A stretch of DNA of 64,000 nucleotides. It comes from Egicoccus sp. AB-alg6-2. Its GTDB lineage: Bacteria; Actinomycetota; Nitriliruptoria; Nitriliruptorales; Nitriliruptoraceae. The DNA lies in contig NZ_JBGUAY010000006.1 of the NCBI RefSeq assembly GCF_041821025.1, positions 358,457-422,456 of the forward strand, read 5' to 3'. The position numbers and the translations under genes were made by a program. Below are positions 1-7,138 of the stretch, one piece after another. Each line of letters starts with the position of its first letter. Positions within the stretch are counted from its first letter, which is position 1. The notes beneath the pieces were generated by a model. It did no database searches. It saw only the letters and a list, made by a program, of their open reading frames with translations, and had not been told where the DNA came from.

Positions 1-243
1 CGACGCGCCGGGGAGGAGGGTGAAGACCTCGTTCATGCCGCGCTCGAACGAGGCGAACTCCTTCACCCCGACGGCGGCGAATCCGGCGACTGCAGCTCCG
101 GCCACGGCGACGCCGGCCAGCGCGGCCTTGCCGAGGCCGGCGGCGAAGCTCCCGAACTTCGAGTCGGCTTTGTCGACCCCGCGGTCGAAGTCGGAGTCGT
201 CGAGGGTGAGGAAGGCCGTCAGCTCGCCAACGGTCAGCGCCAC
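1..243 (-). CDS. Tape measure protein, N-terminal 81 residues (runs off window edge)
   Basis: Start is the GTG at 243 with an AGGAGG ribosome-binding site about 7 bases upstream. The product begins VALTVGELTAFLTLDDSDFD and continues with Gly/Ala-rich helical sequence (AGLGKAALAGVAVAGAAVAG), typical of the N-terminus of siphovirus tape measure proteins, which set tail length and sit in the tail lumen. It lies 21 bp after the frameshifted tail chaperone, the canonical position for this gene. The reading frame is open to base 1. Confidence 0.85.
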   Translation of the reverse strand, partial: MALTVGELTAFLTLDDSDFDRGVDKADSKFGSFAAGLGKAALAGVAVAGAAVAGFAAVGVKEFASFERGMNEVFTLLPGAS

Positions 244-264
244 GACATGCCTCCTCTCATCGTC

Positions 265-839
265 TCAGCCTCCGAATGCGGCGAGGAACGCCGCTTCCGC
301 TTCTGCCGGGTTTTGTAGGGCCCTCAGGTCGTCACGGGCCGCCTGACGCCACGTCGCGCCGGTCGACAGTCCGGTGAGCAGGACCGAGAACCGGCGGGTC
401 GACATGACGTCCATCTCCTTCACGAGATCCAGTCGGTACTCCCGCTGGAAGTCGGATTCGAGGTATCGCCAGTGGGCGAGGACGGCTCGGGCTGCTCCGT
501 CCCCGCCGTCGGAGGGCCCGTGTCGGCCCTGCCCGCGGACCGCTTCGAGTAGGACTCCATGGCGAACCGGACGACGTCCCCGAGCTGGTCCATGGAGATG
601 CCCGCGTCGAGCAGCTCCTTGACGGTGTCGCGGCCGACCAGCGCGGCGGCGGAGTCCAGCACCGTCGTCTCGTCCACCTCGGCTTCGGCGTCGGCCCGCT
701 GGGCTGCCCGCATGGCCAGCAGCGTGAGCTTGAGCGGCGGCGAGATCGGCAGGGTGAACGTCCGCCCGAACGCCTTGAACGTCGGGGCGTTGGCGGCCTG
801 CTCGGCCCACGCCTGGTCGAAGTCGACGAACTCGCCCAT
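265..839 (-). CDS. Tail assembly chaperone, -1 frameshift product (gpG-T type)
   Basis: This is the long form of the chaperone at 420-839. Ribosomes read the first 109 codons in the gpG frame, slip back one base on the GGGCCCT heptamer at 513-519, and continue for 82 residues in the -1 frame to the stop at 265. The extension contains AHWRYLESDFQREYR and ends AAFLAAFGG, and looks like real coding sequence although it has no start of its own. Predicted length is 191 residues. In lambda-like tails the short and long forms bind tail tube and tape measure during assembly; the position between major tail protein and tape measure is exactly conserved. Confidence 0.82.
420..839 (-). CDS. Tail assembly chaperone, short form (gpG type)
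   Basis: 139 residues starting MGEFVDFDQAW; the start codon overlaps the stop of the major tail protein by one base (TGATG). Residues 1-95 are a compact helical domain (PISPPLKLTLLAMRAAQ, LDAGISMDQLGDVV); the last 40 are Ser/Thr/Pro-rich and low in complexity, as expected of a zero-frame tail that matters less than the frameshifted one. Function is inferred from order and the frameshift; sequence similarity to characterised chaperones cannot be tested here. Confidence 0.8.
   Translation of the reverse strand: MGEFVDFDQAWAEQAANAPTFKAFGRTFTLPISPPLKLTLLAMRAAQRADAEAEVDETTVLDSAAALVGRDTVKELLDAGISMDQLGDVVRFAMESYSKRSAGRADTGPPTAGTEQPEPSSPTGDTSNPTSSGSTDWIS
513..519 (-). promoter_or_regulatory. Slippery heptamer GGGCCCT for -1 ribosomal frameshifting
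   Basis: On the minus strand the zero-frame codons are ACG GGC CCT, giving the perfect X XXY YYZ pattern G GGC CCT. Slippage by -1 joins the short chaperone to the overlapping downstream frame ending at 265. It is the only in-frame heptamer of this form I found in the overlap. Confidence 0.75.
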
Positions 840-1276
840 CAGGCGTCCCAGACGATGCGACCGTTGATGTGCAGGGTGGCTGCCCAGCCGGTCTTGTTGT
901 TCTTCCCGCCGCCGGTCGAGCCCATCTCGGCCCAGCCGACGAACGTGCCGACCTTCCCGCCCGGGGTGGTGACCTGGAAGTCGCGGACCGCGGCGGCGCC
1001 GATCAGTTCAGCGGACGTCTCGATCTCTTCCTGGCCGGGGTCGCGGTCACCGGTGTCGGGGTCCTCGAGCCGGTGGCCGGACAGGGCGATGGTGCTGGCC
1101 CGTCGCATCGGCAGGGACGCGCCCTGCCCCTGCGAGGAGAAGTCGTCGGTCTCTTCGGAGGCGGTCTGACGGTCCCATCCGAAGTTGTCGAGGCCACCGA
1201 TCTCGATGAAGGTTGGTTCGGCGGCGCCGTCGGAGATCTCGAAGGTCCATTCGCGGGCGGGGATGACACTGAGCAC
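839..1276 (-). CDS. Major tail (tube) protein
   Basis: 145 residues beginning MLSVIPAREWTFEISDG, with beta-rich sequence throughout (FIEIGGLDNFGWDRQT, GGKVGTFVGWAEMGSTGG, GWAATLHINGRIVWDA). Size, beta content and a position directly upstream of the tail chaperone and downstream of the tail terminator match siphovirus tail tube proteins, which polymerise into the hollow tail. The middle is acidic (DPDTGDRDPGQEEIE). The call rests on synteny and general character. Confidence 0.75.
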   Translation of the reverse strand: MLSVIPAREWTFEISDGAAEPTFIEIGGLDNFGWDRQTASEETDDFSSQGQGASLPMRRASTIALSGHRLEDPDTGDRDPGQEEIETSAELIGAAAVRDFQVTTPGGKVGTFVGWAEMGSTGGGKNNKTGWAATLHINGRIVWDA

Positions 1277-1287
1277 GGTCGTTCCTT

Positions 1288-1695
1288 TCAGGCACGTGCG
1301 GGGTTGCGGACATCGAGCTCGAAATTGATGGCGTGCTCGTGCCGGCCGTTGGAGTCGCGGCCGAGGCTTTGGGGGGAGGACTGCAGGCCGTGGCAGTCGG
1401 CCAGCCAGGTCCCGTCCGGCAGGGTGATGCCGGACAGGCCGTGCAGGGCGTCGTAGATGGCCTGCAGTCGGCTGCGGGAGATGCGCGGGTCAGCGGTCCC
1501 TCGGACCCGGATCTGGATGCGGGGGTGGTCCCAGCCGCCTGCGACGTCGGCTTCCGGGCCGCCGTAACCGGTGATGACGACGGCGACATCGGGAGTGGTC
1601 GGCATCGCATCGATGAACACGTCGTTGCCGGGCCCGTCGTAGGTGACGAGGCCGAGCGTGTCGAGCAGGCGGGCGATCGCGGTGGGGACGTTCAC
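1288..1695 (-). CDS. Tail terminator / minor tail protein
   Basis: 135 residues, MNVPTAIARLLDTLGL at the start, with DHPRIQIRVRG and a helical segment LQAIYDALHGLSG. The alternation of strands and helices and the position between the gp10-like neck protein and the tail tube protein match tail terminators (lambda gpU / HK97 gp10-neighbour class), which cap the tail tube at the head-proximal end. Its start overlaps the preceding stop by 4 bp (ATGA), so translation is probably coupled. Confidence 0.65.
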   Translation of the reverse strand: MNVPTAIARLLDTLGLVTYDGPGNDVFIDAMPTTPDVAVVITGYGGPEADVAGGWDHPRIQIRVRGTADPRISRSRLQAIYDALHGLSGITLPDGTWLADCHGLQSSPQSLGRDSNGRHEHAINFELDVRNPARA

Positions 1696-2051
1696 AGCAG
1701 TCCCCCGCCGCGGGAGAGGGCCGCTGCGATCTCTCGTTGGATCAGCTTCGCGATGACGTCGCGCTCGGACATCGCGGGCCGTTCGAGGTACTTCGCGGTG
1801 CGGCCGGATGCGTGGGTGTAGTCGAGCCTCTCGTGCTGGACGATCGCGTAGGGGGTGTCGTACGACACGGCGGCTTCCAGCCCGTCGACCTGGGTGGTCC
1901 CGGACCGCATCAGCGTCCCTTCCTCGATGGGGACGTGTCGGTTGGCTTCTTCGAGGAGGTGTTCGGCGGCGAGGGCGAGGCCACGTTCGGCGCCGCGCTC
2001 TCCGGCTGCCTTGATGGCGGCGCCTCGCCAGTTGAGGCTCATCCGTGTCAT
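1692..2051 (-). CDS. HK97 gp10-like head-tail component
   Basis: 119 residues from the ATG at 2051, which overlaps the previous stop by 4 bp. The segment PIEEGTLMRSGTTQVDGLEA followed by VSYDTPYAIVQHE and GRTAKYLERPA is the characteristic core of the HK97 gp10 / minor-capsid family found in siphovirus necks: an N-terminal helix, then a beta-rich half ending near the Tyr-Leu-Glu-Arg-Pro motif. It probably joins connector and tail terminator. Confidence 0.8.
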   Translation of the reverse strand: MTRMSLNWRGAAIKAAGERGAERGLALAAEHLLEEANRHVPIEEGTLMRSGTTQVDGLEAAVSYDTPYAIVQHERLDYTHASGRTAKYLERPAMSERDVIAKLIQREIAAALSRGGGLL

Positions 2052-2233
2052 CGGTCCGCCTTCGACTCGCCGCACTCGGTGCAGAGCACGCGGGTGACGT
2101 AGGCGGACATCAGCGGGCCGATGAGAAGCGCTTCGACGCGGACCGCGGAGGGCAGCGCGCAGCCGTCGCACCACACGCCGGTTTCGACGACGCGGATCCG
2201 CTTCAGCTCGAACGTGATCTGGGCGAGCTTCAT
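2048..2233 (-). CDS. Small Cys-motif phage protein
   Basis: 61 residues starting MKLAQITFELKRI. Two CxxC pairs (CDGC near residue 22 and CTEC near residue 51) suggest a single zinc-ribbon knuckle. Start and stop each overlap a neighbour by 4 bp, so it is translationally embedded between head-closure and gp10-like genes. Proteins of this kind are common in actinophage head-tail modules; no role is known to me. Confidence 0.65.
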   Translation of the reverse strand: MKLAQITFELKRIRVVETGVWCDGCALPSAVRVEALLIGPLMSAYVTRVLCTECGESKADR

Positions 2234-2538
2234 GTCAAGCTCACGATCCGCTGCCGCACGCCACCCAACGGCGCGTCCGGCAACCTGGAAGCGATCACGG
2301 TCGCGACCCTGCCGCGGACAGTGACCCGCGCACCCGACGGGACTTCAACATCAGGCGGGCACAGCAGCGTCGTGCTCGATGTCACTTCCGACCCGGCCGG
2401 GTCCCGGACCAGCCGGACCGTCTCATCGACGGCACACCGGATCTCGTACGGGTCGCCGTAGGCGTCGCCATAGGGCCCCGAACCGGCGGGAGGTTCGACC
2501 GAGGCGGTCGACGGGTAAGCCCACGTTCCGAGCTTCAC
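2230..2538 (-). CDS. Head closure / head-tail adaptor protein
   Basis: 102 residues from a GTG at 2538 (VKLGTWAYPSTASVEPP), coupled to the previous gene by a GTGA overlap. The second half is a small beta domain (VEVPSGARVTVRGRVATVIA) resembling the SH3-like fold of phage head-closure proteins (SPP1 gp16 / HK97 gp7 class). It sits between the head-tail connector and gp10-like genes, the position expected for a stopper. A longer upstream reading frame exists but runs through two other genes and lacks coding character. Confidence 0.6.
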   Translation of the reverse strand: MKLGTWAYPSTASVEPPAGSGPYGDAYGDPYEIRCAVDETVRLVRDPAGSEVTSSTTLLCPPDVEVPSGARVTVRGRVATVIASRLPDAPLGGVRQRIVSLT

Positions 2539-2912
2539 GGCCCCACCGCCACAGCAGCACCGAGCCCGGCGGTGACGAGGATGTCGCGGGCGCGTGGGGC
2601 GAGCCGCGGGAACCGGCCAGAGATGTTCGCGGACCCTTGGGTAACGTGATGTAGCCCGGCGGTCTGGCCGTACTCGTCGCCGGTGACCAGCCACCACTCG
2701 ACCTGCGCACAGGTCGCGTCGACGAACGCCTGCCTGACCTTGTCGTCGGTCGGGTCGTTCTGGTCGTTGACGGCGTAGATGGCGGCGACGGTCGCCCGGT
2801 CCACCGTCACGCTGGCACGCTCGAGCAGCCGTCCCGCCTCGTTGTCGGCGGGGGCGGCGATGGCGGAGTGTGCGAGCCATGCGGTGAGCTGGGCGACCGT
2901 CGCGTGTGCCAT
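2535..2912 (-). CDS. Head-tail connector protein (gp6/gp15-like)
   Basis: 125 residues, mostly helical: MAHATVAQLTAWLAHS, then ERASVTVDRATVAAIYAVND and KVRQAFVDATCAQVEWWLVTGDE. This pattern of an N-terminal helix, a middle helix and a conserved VDATCAQVEWW-like helix is typical of gp6-like connectors that dock on the portal ring. It follows capsid and accessory head genes and precedes the head-closure gene, as in HK97-type phages. Confidence 0.7.
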   Translation of the reverse strand: MAHATVAQLTAWLAHSAIAAPADNEAGRLLERASVTVDRATVAAIYAVNDQNDPTDDKVRQAFVDATCAQVEWWLVTGDEYGQTAGLHHVTQGSANISGRFPRLAPRARDILVTAGLGAAVAVGP

Positions 2913-2915
2913 CGA

Positions 2916-3089
2916 CTACTCGCCTTCGGTCTTGCTGCCCTTGCGGCCGCTCGTCTTGCCTGCGGCGCGCTGCTCGTCGGCGTCCTCGACGAGCTCGTAG
3001 CCGTCCGCCGCGGCGAGACGGGCGTCCTGACGGGAGCCGTCGACGGTGCGGTGGCGGCGGCCGGTCTTCTTGTCCTTGTAGAGCGGCAC
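2916..3089 (-). CDS. Small charged phage head-region protein
   Basis: 57 residues from the GTG at 3089, preceded by a strong AGGAGG site. It begins VPLYKDKKTGRRHRTVDGSR and is rich in Lys, Arg, Glu and Asp. It lies between the Rho-N/SAP-like protein and the connector. I do not recognise a function; short basic proteins here are common in actinophages. Confidence 0.65.
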   Translation of the reverse strand: MPLYKDKKTGRRHRTVDGSRQDARLAAADGYELVEDADEQRAAGKTSGRKGSKTEGE

Positions 3090-3143
3090 GTGGTCCTCCT
3101 GACGTGGGTGCGGACCGGTTCTCAGGCGGTACGACTCGGAGCC

Positions 3144-3416
3144 CTACTTGCGGCTCTTGGCCGGCTTCGAGGTCTTCTCGTAGCTGGCGGCGTTCCGCTT
3201 CGAGGTGACACGCTGATGCAGCGCGGTCCCCTTCTTCGCGGCGAACACCACGCCGGTGTCGGTCGCCTTGAACCACTCGACCTCGACCTCGACGTCGTCC
3301 TCGACGGTGACGTTGTTGTTCGCCAACAGCGCCTCGAGGTCGGCCTTGTTCGCGCCGGCCGGCACGTCCAGGCCGGCTTCCTTCGCTGCGTCTTCGAGCT
3401 GCTTCTTGGTGGCCAC
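3144..3416 (-). CDS. Phage protein with Rho-N/SAP-like N-terminal helices
   Basis: 90 residues. The N-terminus MATKKQLEDAAKEAGLDVPA followed by NKADLEALLANN is the helix-extended-helix pattern of Rho N-terminal or HeH/SAP domains, common in short proteins next to capsid genes. The rest contains acidic VEDDVEVEVEWF and a basic tail. It is separated from the capsid gene by a very strong hairpin. It may be a head accessory protein; the domain reading is by eye. Confidence 0.65.
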   Translation of the reverse strand: MATKKQLEDAAKEAGLDVPAGANKADLEALLANNNVTVEDDVEVEVEWFKATDTGVVFAAKKGTALHQRVTSKRNAASYEKTSKPAKSRK

Positions 3417-3453
3417 GGTGGGCCTCCTTCCCTGTCGTGGGATGGGTGAGGTG

Positions 3454-3493
3454 GCCCGTCGCGCCGGTGCGTGCGATCACCGGCGCGACGGGC
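3454..3493 (-). terminator. 16-bp perfect hairpin after the capsid gene
   Basis: Arms 3454-3469 and 3478-3493 pair perfectly (16 bp, mostly G-C) around an 8-base loop. It begins five bases after the capsid stop codon. No T-run follows on the minus strand, so it could be an attenuator, an RNA-stabilising or processing element for abundant capsid mRNA, or a factor-dependent terminator. Confidence 0.75.
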
Positions 3494-3498
3494 AGACG

Positions 3499-4542
3499 TC
3501 AGGCCGCCGGCGGGCTGTCGCCCACGCCGTCGACGAACGAGCCGACGGCCCACGCCTCCGGGTAGACGAGCTTGGCGCCGTACACATGGAGGCCCTTGAC
3601 CGCGTCGCCGAAGCGGCGTTCGGGCCGGTACGCCTCGACCTTGTTGATCTGCTCGGCAAACGACAGCGCCATCGGGTGGCCAGCGATCACCTTGTCGTTG
3701 TCGGTGTCCACGCCGTCGGTGCCAGACGGGGCGTTGCGGGACGTCAGCAGGTTGAACCCGGCCGCACGCCCGACCTCGCCGTTGAGCAGCGGGCTGTTGC
3801 CGCCGCCGTAGTCGCCGGCGGAGGTGAACCGCTTGTCCAGGGACAGGAGCGACGCGAACCAGGTCGGCAGGACCGCGTAGCGGCCCTCGGACGGCACGCC
3901 CGCGTTGTCGAGCTTGAGGGCAAGCCGGTTGAGGTAGAAGTAGGCGTGAGCAGGGTCGGAGATCGACACCGGGTCGACGTCGGTGCCGATCCGGTTGGCG
4001 GCGGCAGCGTCGGCGTGGAAGCTCGCGAGGTGGCGGTCGGCCACGTCACGGAGCTGGAACGCGGCGGACTCCATACCGCCGTCCATCACCGACCCGGCAG
4101 CCTGGGCCGCGTCGACGTCGTCGACCATGAAGTTGAAGTACTTCTCCTGGTCGATGAGGAGCTGGCGGGCTTCGGTGGACAGTTCCTCGGGCGGGTCGAT
4201 GTCGTCCCGCTCGTAGTCCTTGATCGTGACCTCGCCGACCTGGTTGATGGTCACGGTGTCGCCGGCCTGCGAGATGGTGCCCTGGTAGTTGCGGTTGGCG
4301 ACGTTGGGCTGCCCGAAGATGTGGGCGTGCCGGAGCTTGCGGAGCAGCTCCCGGATCCAGAACTCGGGCACGAAGCTCGAGATGTCGCCGGTCTGGGCGG
4401 CGAGGTCGAAGCGGGAGCGGACGCCCTTGATGGGGGCGGGCATGAGTGCGACCGCGGCGAAGGCGAGTGCGGCGGCGATGGTCGGGAACCCACCGAGCAG
4501 TGCGGTGATGGCCCCGAGGATGAGCGCGAGAAGTGCGAGCAC
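3499..4542 (-). CDS. Major capsid protein, with hydrophobic N-terminal extension
   Basis: 347 residues. From about residue 55 the sequence (ISSFVPEFWIRELLRKLRHA, then FGQPNVANRNYQGTISQAGD) resembles the P22-coat-like actinophage capsid family, with a central VLPTWFASLLSLDKRF segment. The first 35 residues (LALLALILGAITALLGGFPT onward) are strongly hydrophobic, like one or two membrane helices, which is unusual for a coat protein. The GTG at 4542 has an AGGAGAG site 7 bases away; the internal ATG at 4443 has none, so the long form is favoured. It follows scaffold and precedes connectors, as expected. Confidence 0.82.
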   Translation of the reverse strand: MLALLALILGAITALLGGFPTIAAALAFAAVALMPAPIKGVRSRFDLAAQTGDISSFVPEFWIRELLRKLRHAHIFGQPNVANRNYQGTISQAGDTVTINQVGEVTIKDYERDDIDPPEELSTEARQLLIDQEKYFNFMVDDVDAAQAAGSVMDGGMESAAFQLRDVADRHLASFHADAAAANRIGTDVDPVSISDPAHAYFYLNRLALKLDNAGVPSEGRYAVLPTWFASLLSLDKRFTSAGDYGGGNSPLLNGEVGRAAGFNLLTSRNAPSGTDGVDTDNDKVIAGHPMALSFAEQINKVEAYRPERRFGDAVKGLHVYGAKLVYPEAWAVGSFVDGVGDSPPAA

Positions 4543-4647
4543 GGTGGGCTCTCCTGGACGGTTCGGGTGTCGGTCGCCGTGTTTCCCGTCCTGGCGTGGA
4601 CCCCGGTTTTCGCCCGTCGGCGCCCACCGATGCGCTCGGTGTCAGCG

Positions 4648-4719
4648 TGGTTGCAGGGGCGGGAGTTGAACCCGCAGGGCCGGGGTTATGAGCCCCGGTT
4701 GGCTCCGCGCCTCCCTGCT
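4648..4719 (-). tRNA. tRNA-Met (CAU), initiator-like, in the phage head operon
   Basis: On the minus strand a 72-nt tRNA can be drawn with encoded CCA (4648-4650). The acceptor strands are 4713-4719 and 4652-4658 with an A1:A72 mismatch. The T arm is GCGGG-TTCAACT-CCCGC. The anticodon arm is CGGGG-CTCATAA-CCCCG (CAU). The variable loop is GCCCT. Three consecutive G-C pairs above the anticodon loop plus an unpaired 1:72 position are hallmarks of initiator tRNA. The D arm is short and poor (GCGCGGAGCCAA), so function is not certain. It lies between scaffold and capsid genes. Confidence 0.72.
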
Positions 4720-4738
4720 GTGGCCAGTGTCGGCCGGG

Positions 4739-4753
4739 CTGTGACCCGGCTAC
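4739..4753 (-). promoter_or_regulatory. Phage intergenic motif copy 1 (CGGGTCAC core)
   Basis: Minus-strand GTAGCCGGGTCACAG, identical over 15 bases to the copy at 5525-5539. It overlaps the scaffold stop codon and ends 20 bases upstream of the tRNA 5' end. Position and orientation suggest a leftward promoter or processing signal for the tRNA-capsid transcript. Confidence 0.5.
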
Positions 4754-5475
4754 TTCACGAGGCCCTTGCGGATCTGCCGCTGAATCTCCTCACGGTTCTT
4801 CTCGTACTCGACGTCGTCCAGCTCGGCGATCTCCGCCCGGGTCCAGACCTTGGTCTGCTTGTCCTCACCACGGTGGCCGTCCGATCCGGACGCACCCGTC
4901 TTGCCCTTGCCCTCCGCGGGCTTGAACTCGGGCCACTCCTCGAGGGTGTCGTCGACCAGGGCCTCGATCGCGTCCGTGTCGACGTCGCCGTCATCGGTGA
5001 GCAGGCTGTCGATGTCATCGAGGTCGGCGAGCCCGACGAACCGGGCGGCGCGGTCCTTGGAGACTCCGGCGGCGATCGCGGCGGCGCGAGCTTCGGCCTT
5101 CACCGCGCGAGCAGTGGCGGCCGTGACCTTCTTGTCGGCGTCGTCGCTGCCGTCGTTGTCGGTCTGCTTGCCGGCCTGGCGCTTGGCCTGCCGAAGTTCG
5201 CGTTCGTGGCGCTTGCGTTCGCGGGCGATGCGGGCGTCGATGGCCTTGTCGAGGTCGGCCTGAGTGAACGTCTTCTCGCCCTCACCCTCGCCGGAGCCCT
5301 CCTCCTCGGACTCCTCACCGTCGCCTTCCTCGGAGCCGTCGCCTTCGTCGTCACCATCTTCGTCGCCGTCGTCCTCGTCGCCGCCCTGGGGGACGAAGTA
5401 GCTGCGGCCGGTGTCGGGGTCGGTGATGGTGATGGGCTGGCGGTGGCCAGGACGGCCAGAGGTGAGGTGTCGCAC
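4750..5475 (-). CDS. Capsid scaffolding protein
   Basis: 241 residues from the GTG at 5475, chosen because a good CCAGGAGC site precedes it. Residues 30-70 are extremely Asp/Glu/Gly-rich (GGDEDDGDEDGDDEGDGSEE). A long charged coiled-coil helix follows (LDKAIDARIARERKRHEREL) and the C-terminus is helical and basic (EEIQRQIRKGLVK). An acidic N-terminus, coiled coil, and location immediately before the capsid gene are classic scaffold features; it should be absent from mature virions. Confidence 0.8.
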   Translation of the reverse strand: MRHLTSGRPGHRQPITITDPDTGRSYFVPQGGDEDDGDEDGDDEGDGSEEGDGEESEEEGSGEGEGEKTFTQADLDKAIDARIARERKRHERELRQAKRQAGKQTDNDGSDDADKKVTAATARAVKAEARAAAIAAGVSKDRAARFVGLADLDDIDSLLTDDGDVDTDAIEALVDDTLEEWPEFKPAEGKGKTGASGSDGHRGEDKQTKVWTRAEIAELDDVEYEKNREEIQRQIRKGLVK

Positions 5476-5524
5476 GGTGCAGCTCCTGGTTCGCACGTAG
5501 ACGGTGCGCCCAGCCTGCGCCCCA

Positions 5525-5539
5525 CTGTGACCCGGCTAC
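5525..5539 (-). promoter_or_regulatory. Phage intergenic motif copy 2 (CGGGTCAC core)
   Basis: Minus-strand GTAGCCGGGTCACAG, an exact 15-base repeat of the copy at 4739-4753. It lies in the 119-bp gap between the divergent scaffold gene (start 5475) and the plus-strand cargo gene (start 5595), 50 bases upstream of the former. Confidence 0.5.
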
Positions 5540-5594
5540 GGCTCGATGTCACAACCGGTCGCTACCGTCGATGCACGTGCGAAAGGAGCGCCAC

Positions 5595-5993
5595 ATGGGC
5601 GCCACAGACGACGCCCTCCGCGAGATGCGGGAGGCGTCCACCCTGAAGGGGAAGTTCCAGGAGATCGTGTCGCCGAGGATGCGGGCCGTGTCCCGAGACG
5701 ACTACGGCGACAGCTGGCCGCTCACCATCGAGGGGGGCTGGCTGCGGTACGAGCCGGCCGGTCGAGCGATCTTCCGAACGCCCGATGGCGACGAGTACGC
5801 GCTGAACGGCATGGCGTCGACCGCGGGCTATGCCGAGATCGAACCGATCTGGCGGTTCAACGATCAACTCAACCGCGAGATCGAAGAGGCGCATCGGAAG
5901 TTGTCACCGGACGATGACTACGAGCCGCAGAAGCTTCGCGTGAACATCGGTCCACTCATCCGCGACGCGCTGGCTCTGAAGGACGCCAAGTAG
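5595..5993 (+). CDS. Plus-strand cargo (moron) protein, DUF2511-like
   Basis: 132 residues from the ATG at 5595, which has an AAAGGAG site 7 bases upstream; an earlier in-frame start lacks one. The core DDYGDSWPLTIEGGWLRYEP followed by DGDEYALNGMA resembles DUF2511, a small beta-rich domain of unknown role. It is antiparallel to the late operon and its stop codon abuts the stop of the MuF gene with no gap, so it looks like an inserted moron with its own control. It may act in the lysogen; no catalytic residues are evident. Confidence 0.7.
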   Translation: MGATDDALREMREASTLKGKFQEIVSPRMRAVSRDDYGDSWPLTIEGGWLRYEPAGRAIFRTPDGDEYALNGMASTAGYAEIEPIWRFNDQLNREIEEAHRKLSPDDDYEPQKLRVNIGPLIRDALALKDAK

Positions 5994-7106
5994 CTAACGG
6001 GCTCCGAGCCTTGCCCGCCCTCCCGAGTACGACAGAGACGCTGGCACCCTGGCGACCTGCGCCTTCCGGCGTGCCTCCCACTCGCCCACCTTGTCCCGCG
6101 CCAGCCTGCGCTCATCATCGGTGATCGCGACGGCCTCACGACGTCGCCACTCCCGCACCCCACGCTCCAGACGCCGTAGCTCCTGCCTGTCCTGGTCGCC
6201 CTGCGGATCCGCCGTGTCGCGCTGGCTCATAGGCCGGGTAACGCCCGGCTGATACAGCGCGATCGTGTGCCGGCAGTTCGGATGCTGCAGCCCCTCGCCG
6301 CGGGCCTCGTCCAACGTCCCGTTCACGGTCACCGACACGGTCCCGTCACCACGCAGGTTCTCCGCCCGCACCGCCCCGCGTGTCTGCCCGGTCAAGCTCA
6401 GCACCCGGCCTTCCCACGGCCGGCACAAGACGCATTCCTGCGGAGCGTCCGAGACGATCACCAGGTCCTGGCCGAGCTCGACCAGCCGGTCGACGTGCCC
6501 CTGGACCACCGCCCTACCGGTGCCGGTGCGCACGGCCATCTCCGTGTAGGACGGGAGATCCCACGATCGGCCAGCGCGGTCCTGGAATCCGGTGACGCCA
6601 CGGCGGGCGAAGTCCGACAACGTCCGTTGCGCGGCCTGCCGGCGGGTCACCGTGCCGGCCAGCACGTCACCGGAGGCGTTGGCGATCACGTCCCGGTAGA
6701 CGTCAGGGACCGCACGGAGGATGCGTGTACGGGTCTGCTCGACCAGGCCGACCGTCTCGGCCACAAGGGCGCGGACCTTGGCCATGTCGACCCGGCCGTA
6801 CGCCAGTTCGCGGGACACGCCGATCGCTTCGAGATCAGACCCAGCGGTCGCGACACCACGGTTGTAGGCGTGTCGGACCGCCTCCTCGGTCGCCTCTCGA
6901 GCTTCACCGAGGGCGCGGGCCACCTCGGCCTCCACCTCGGCGCGTAGCTGCTGGATCTCGGTCAGCTTCGACTCCGCCCATCCCGGCTGATCGATACCAC
7001 GCTCGACCCGGCGGGCGACCTGCTCGAGCATCGTGACCTCGGCGCGGACCATGATGTCGGCGACGCCCTTGGCGAGGTCTTCGGCCATGTGCGGCGAGAT
7101 CGGCAT
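5994..7106 (-). CDS. MuF-like phage minor head protein
   Basis: 370 residues. Residues 1-220 are helical and charged. The segment QECVLCRPWEGRVLSLTG and the later HPNCRHTIALYQPG form the Cys-x2-Cys and His-x2-Cys-x-His signature of phage Mu F / minor capsid protein 2, a portal-associated head morphogenesis protein. A charged C-terminal region (VREWRRREAVAITDDERR) extends past the domain. It lies between portal and scaffold, the usual place. One or more copies are probably packaged at the portal vertex. Confidence 0.85.
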   Translation of the reverse strand: MPISPHMAEDLAKGVADIMVRAEVTMLEQVARRVERGIDQPGWAESKLTEIQQLRAEVEAEVARALGEAREATEEAVRHAYNRGVATAGSDLEAIGVSRELAYGRVDMAKVRALVAETVGLVEQTRTRILRAVPDVYRDVIANASGDVLAGTVTRRQAAQRTLSDFARRGVTGFQDRAGRSWDLPSYTEMAVRTGTGRAVVQGHVDRLVELGQDLVIVSDAPQECVLCRPWEGRVLSLTGQTRGAVRAENLRGDGTVSVTVNGTLDEARGEGLQHPNCRHTIALYQPGVTRPMSQRDTADPQGDQDRQELRRLERGVREWRRREAVAITDDERRLARDKVGEWEARRKAQVARVPASLSYSGGRARLGAR

Positions 7107-7138
7107 GCTGAGACCCTACGCCCGCCGCGACGGGCACA

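Noticed and set aside
265..810. Separate gene in the frame overlapping the tail chaperone
   Set aside because: The 5' two thirds is a shadow of the chaperone in another frame; only the final 80 residues look coding and are better explained by frameshifting.
3256..5646. A 796-codon plus-strand open frame
   Set aside because: It is antisense to capsid and scaffold genes, has repetitive Val/Gly/Asp/Arg composition typical of the complement of GC-rich genes, and also reads through the tRNA.
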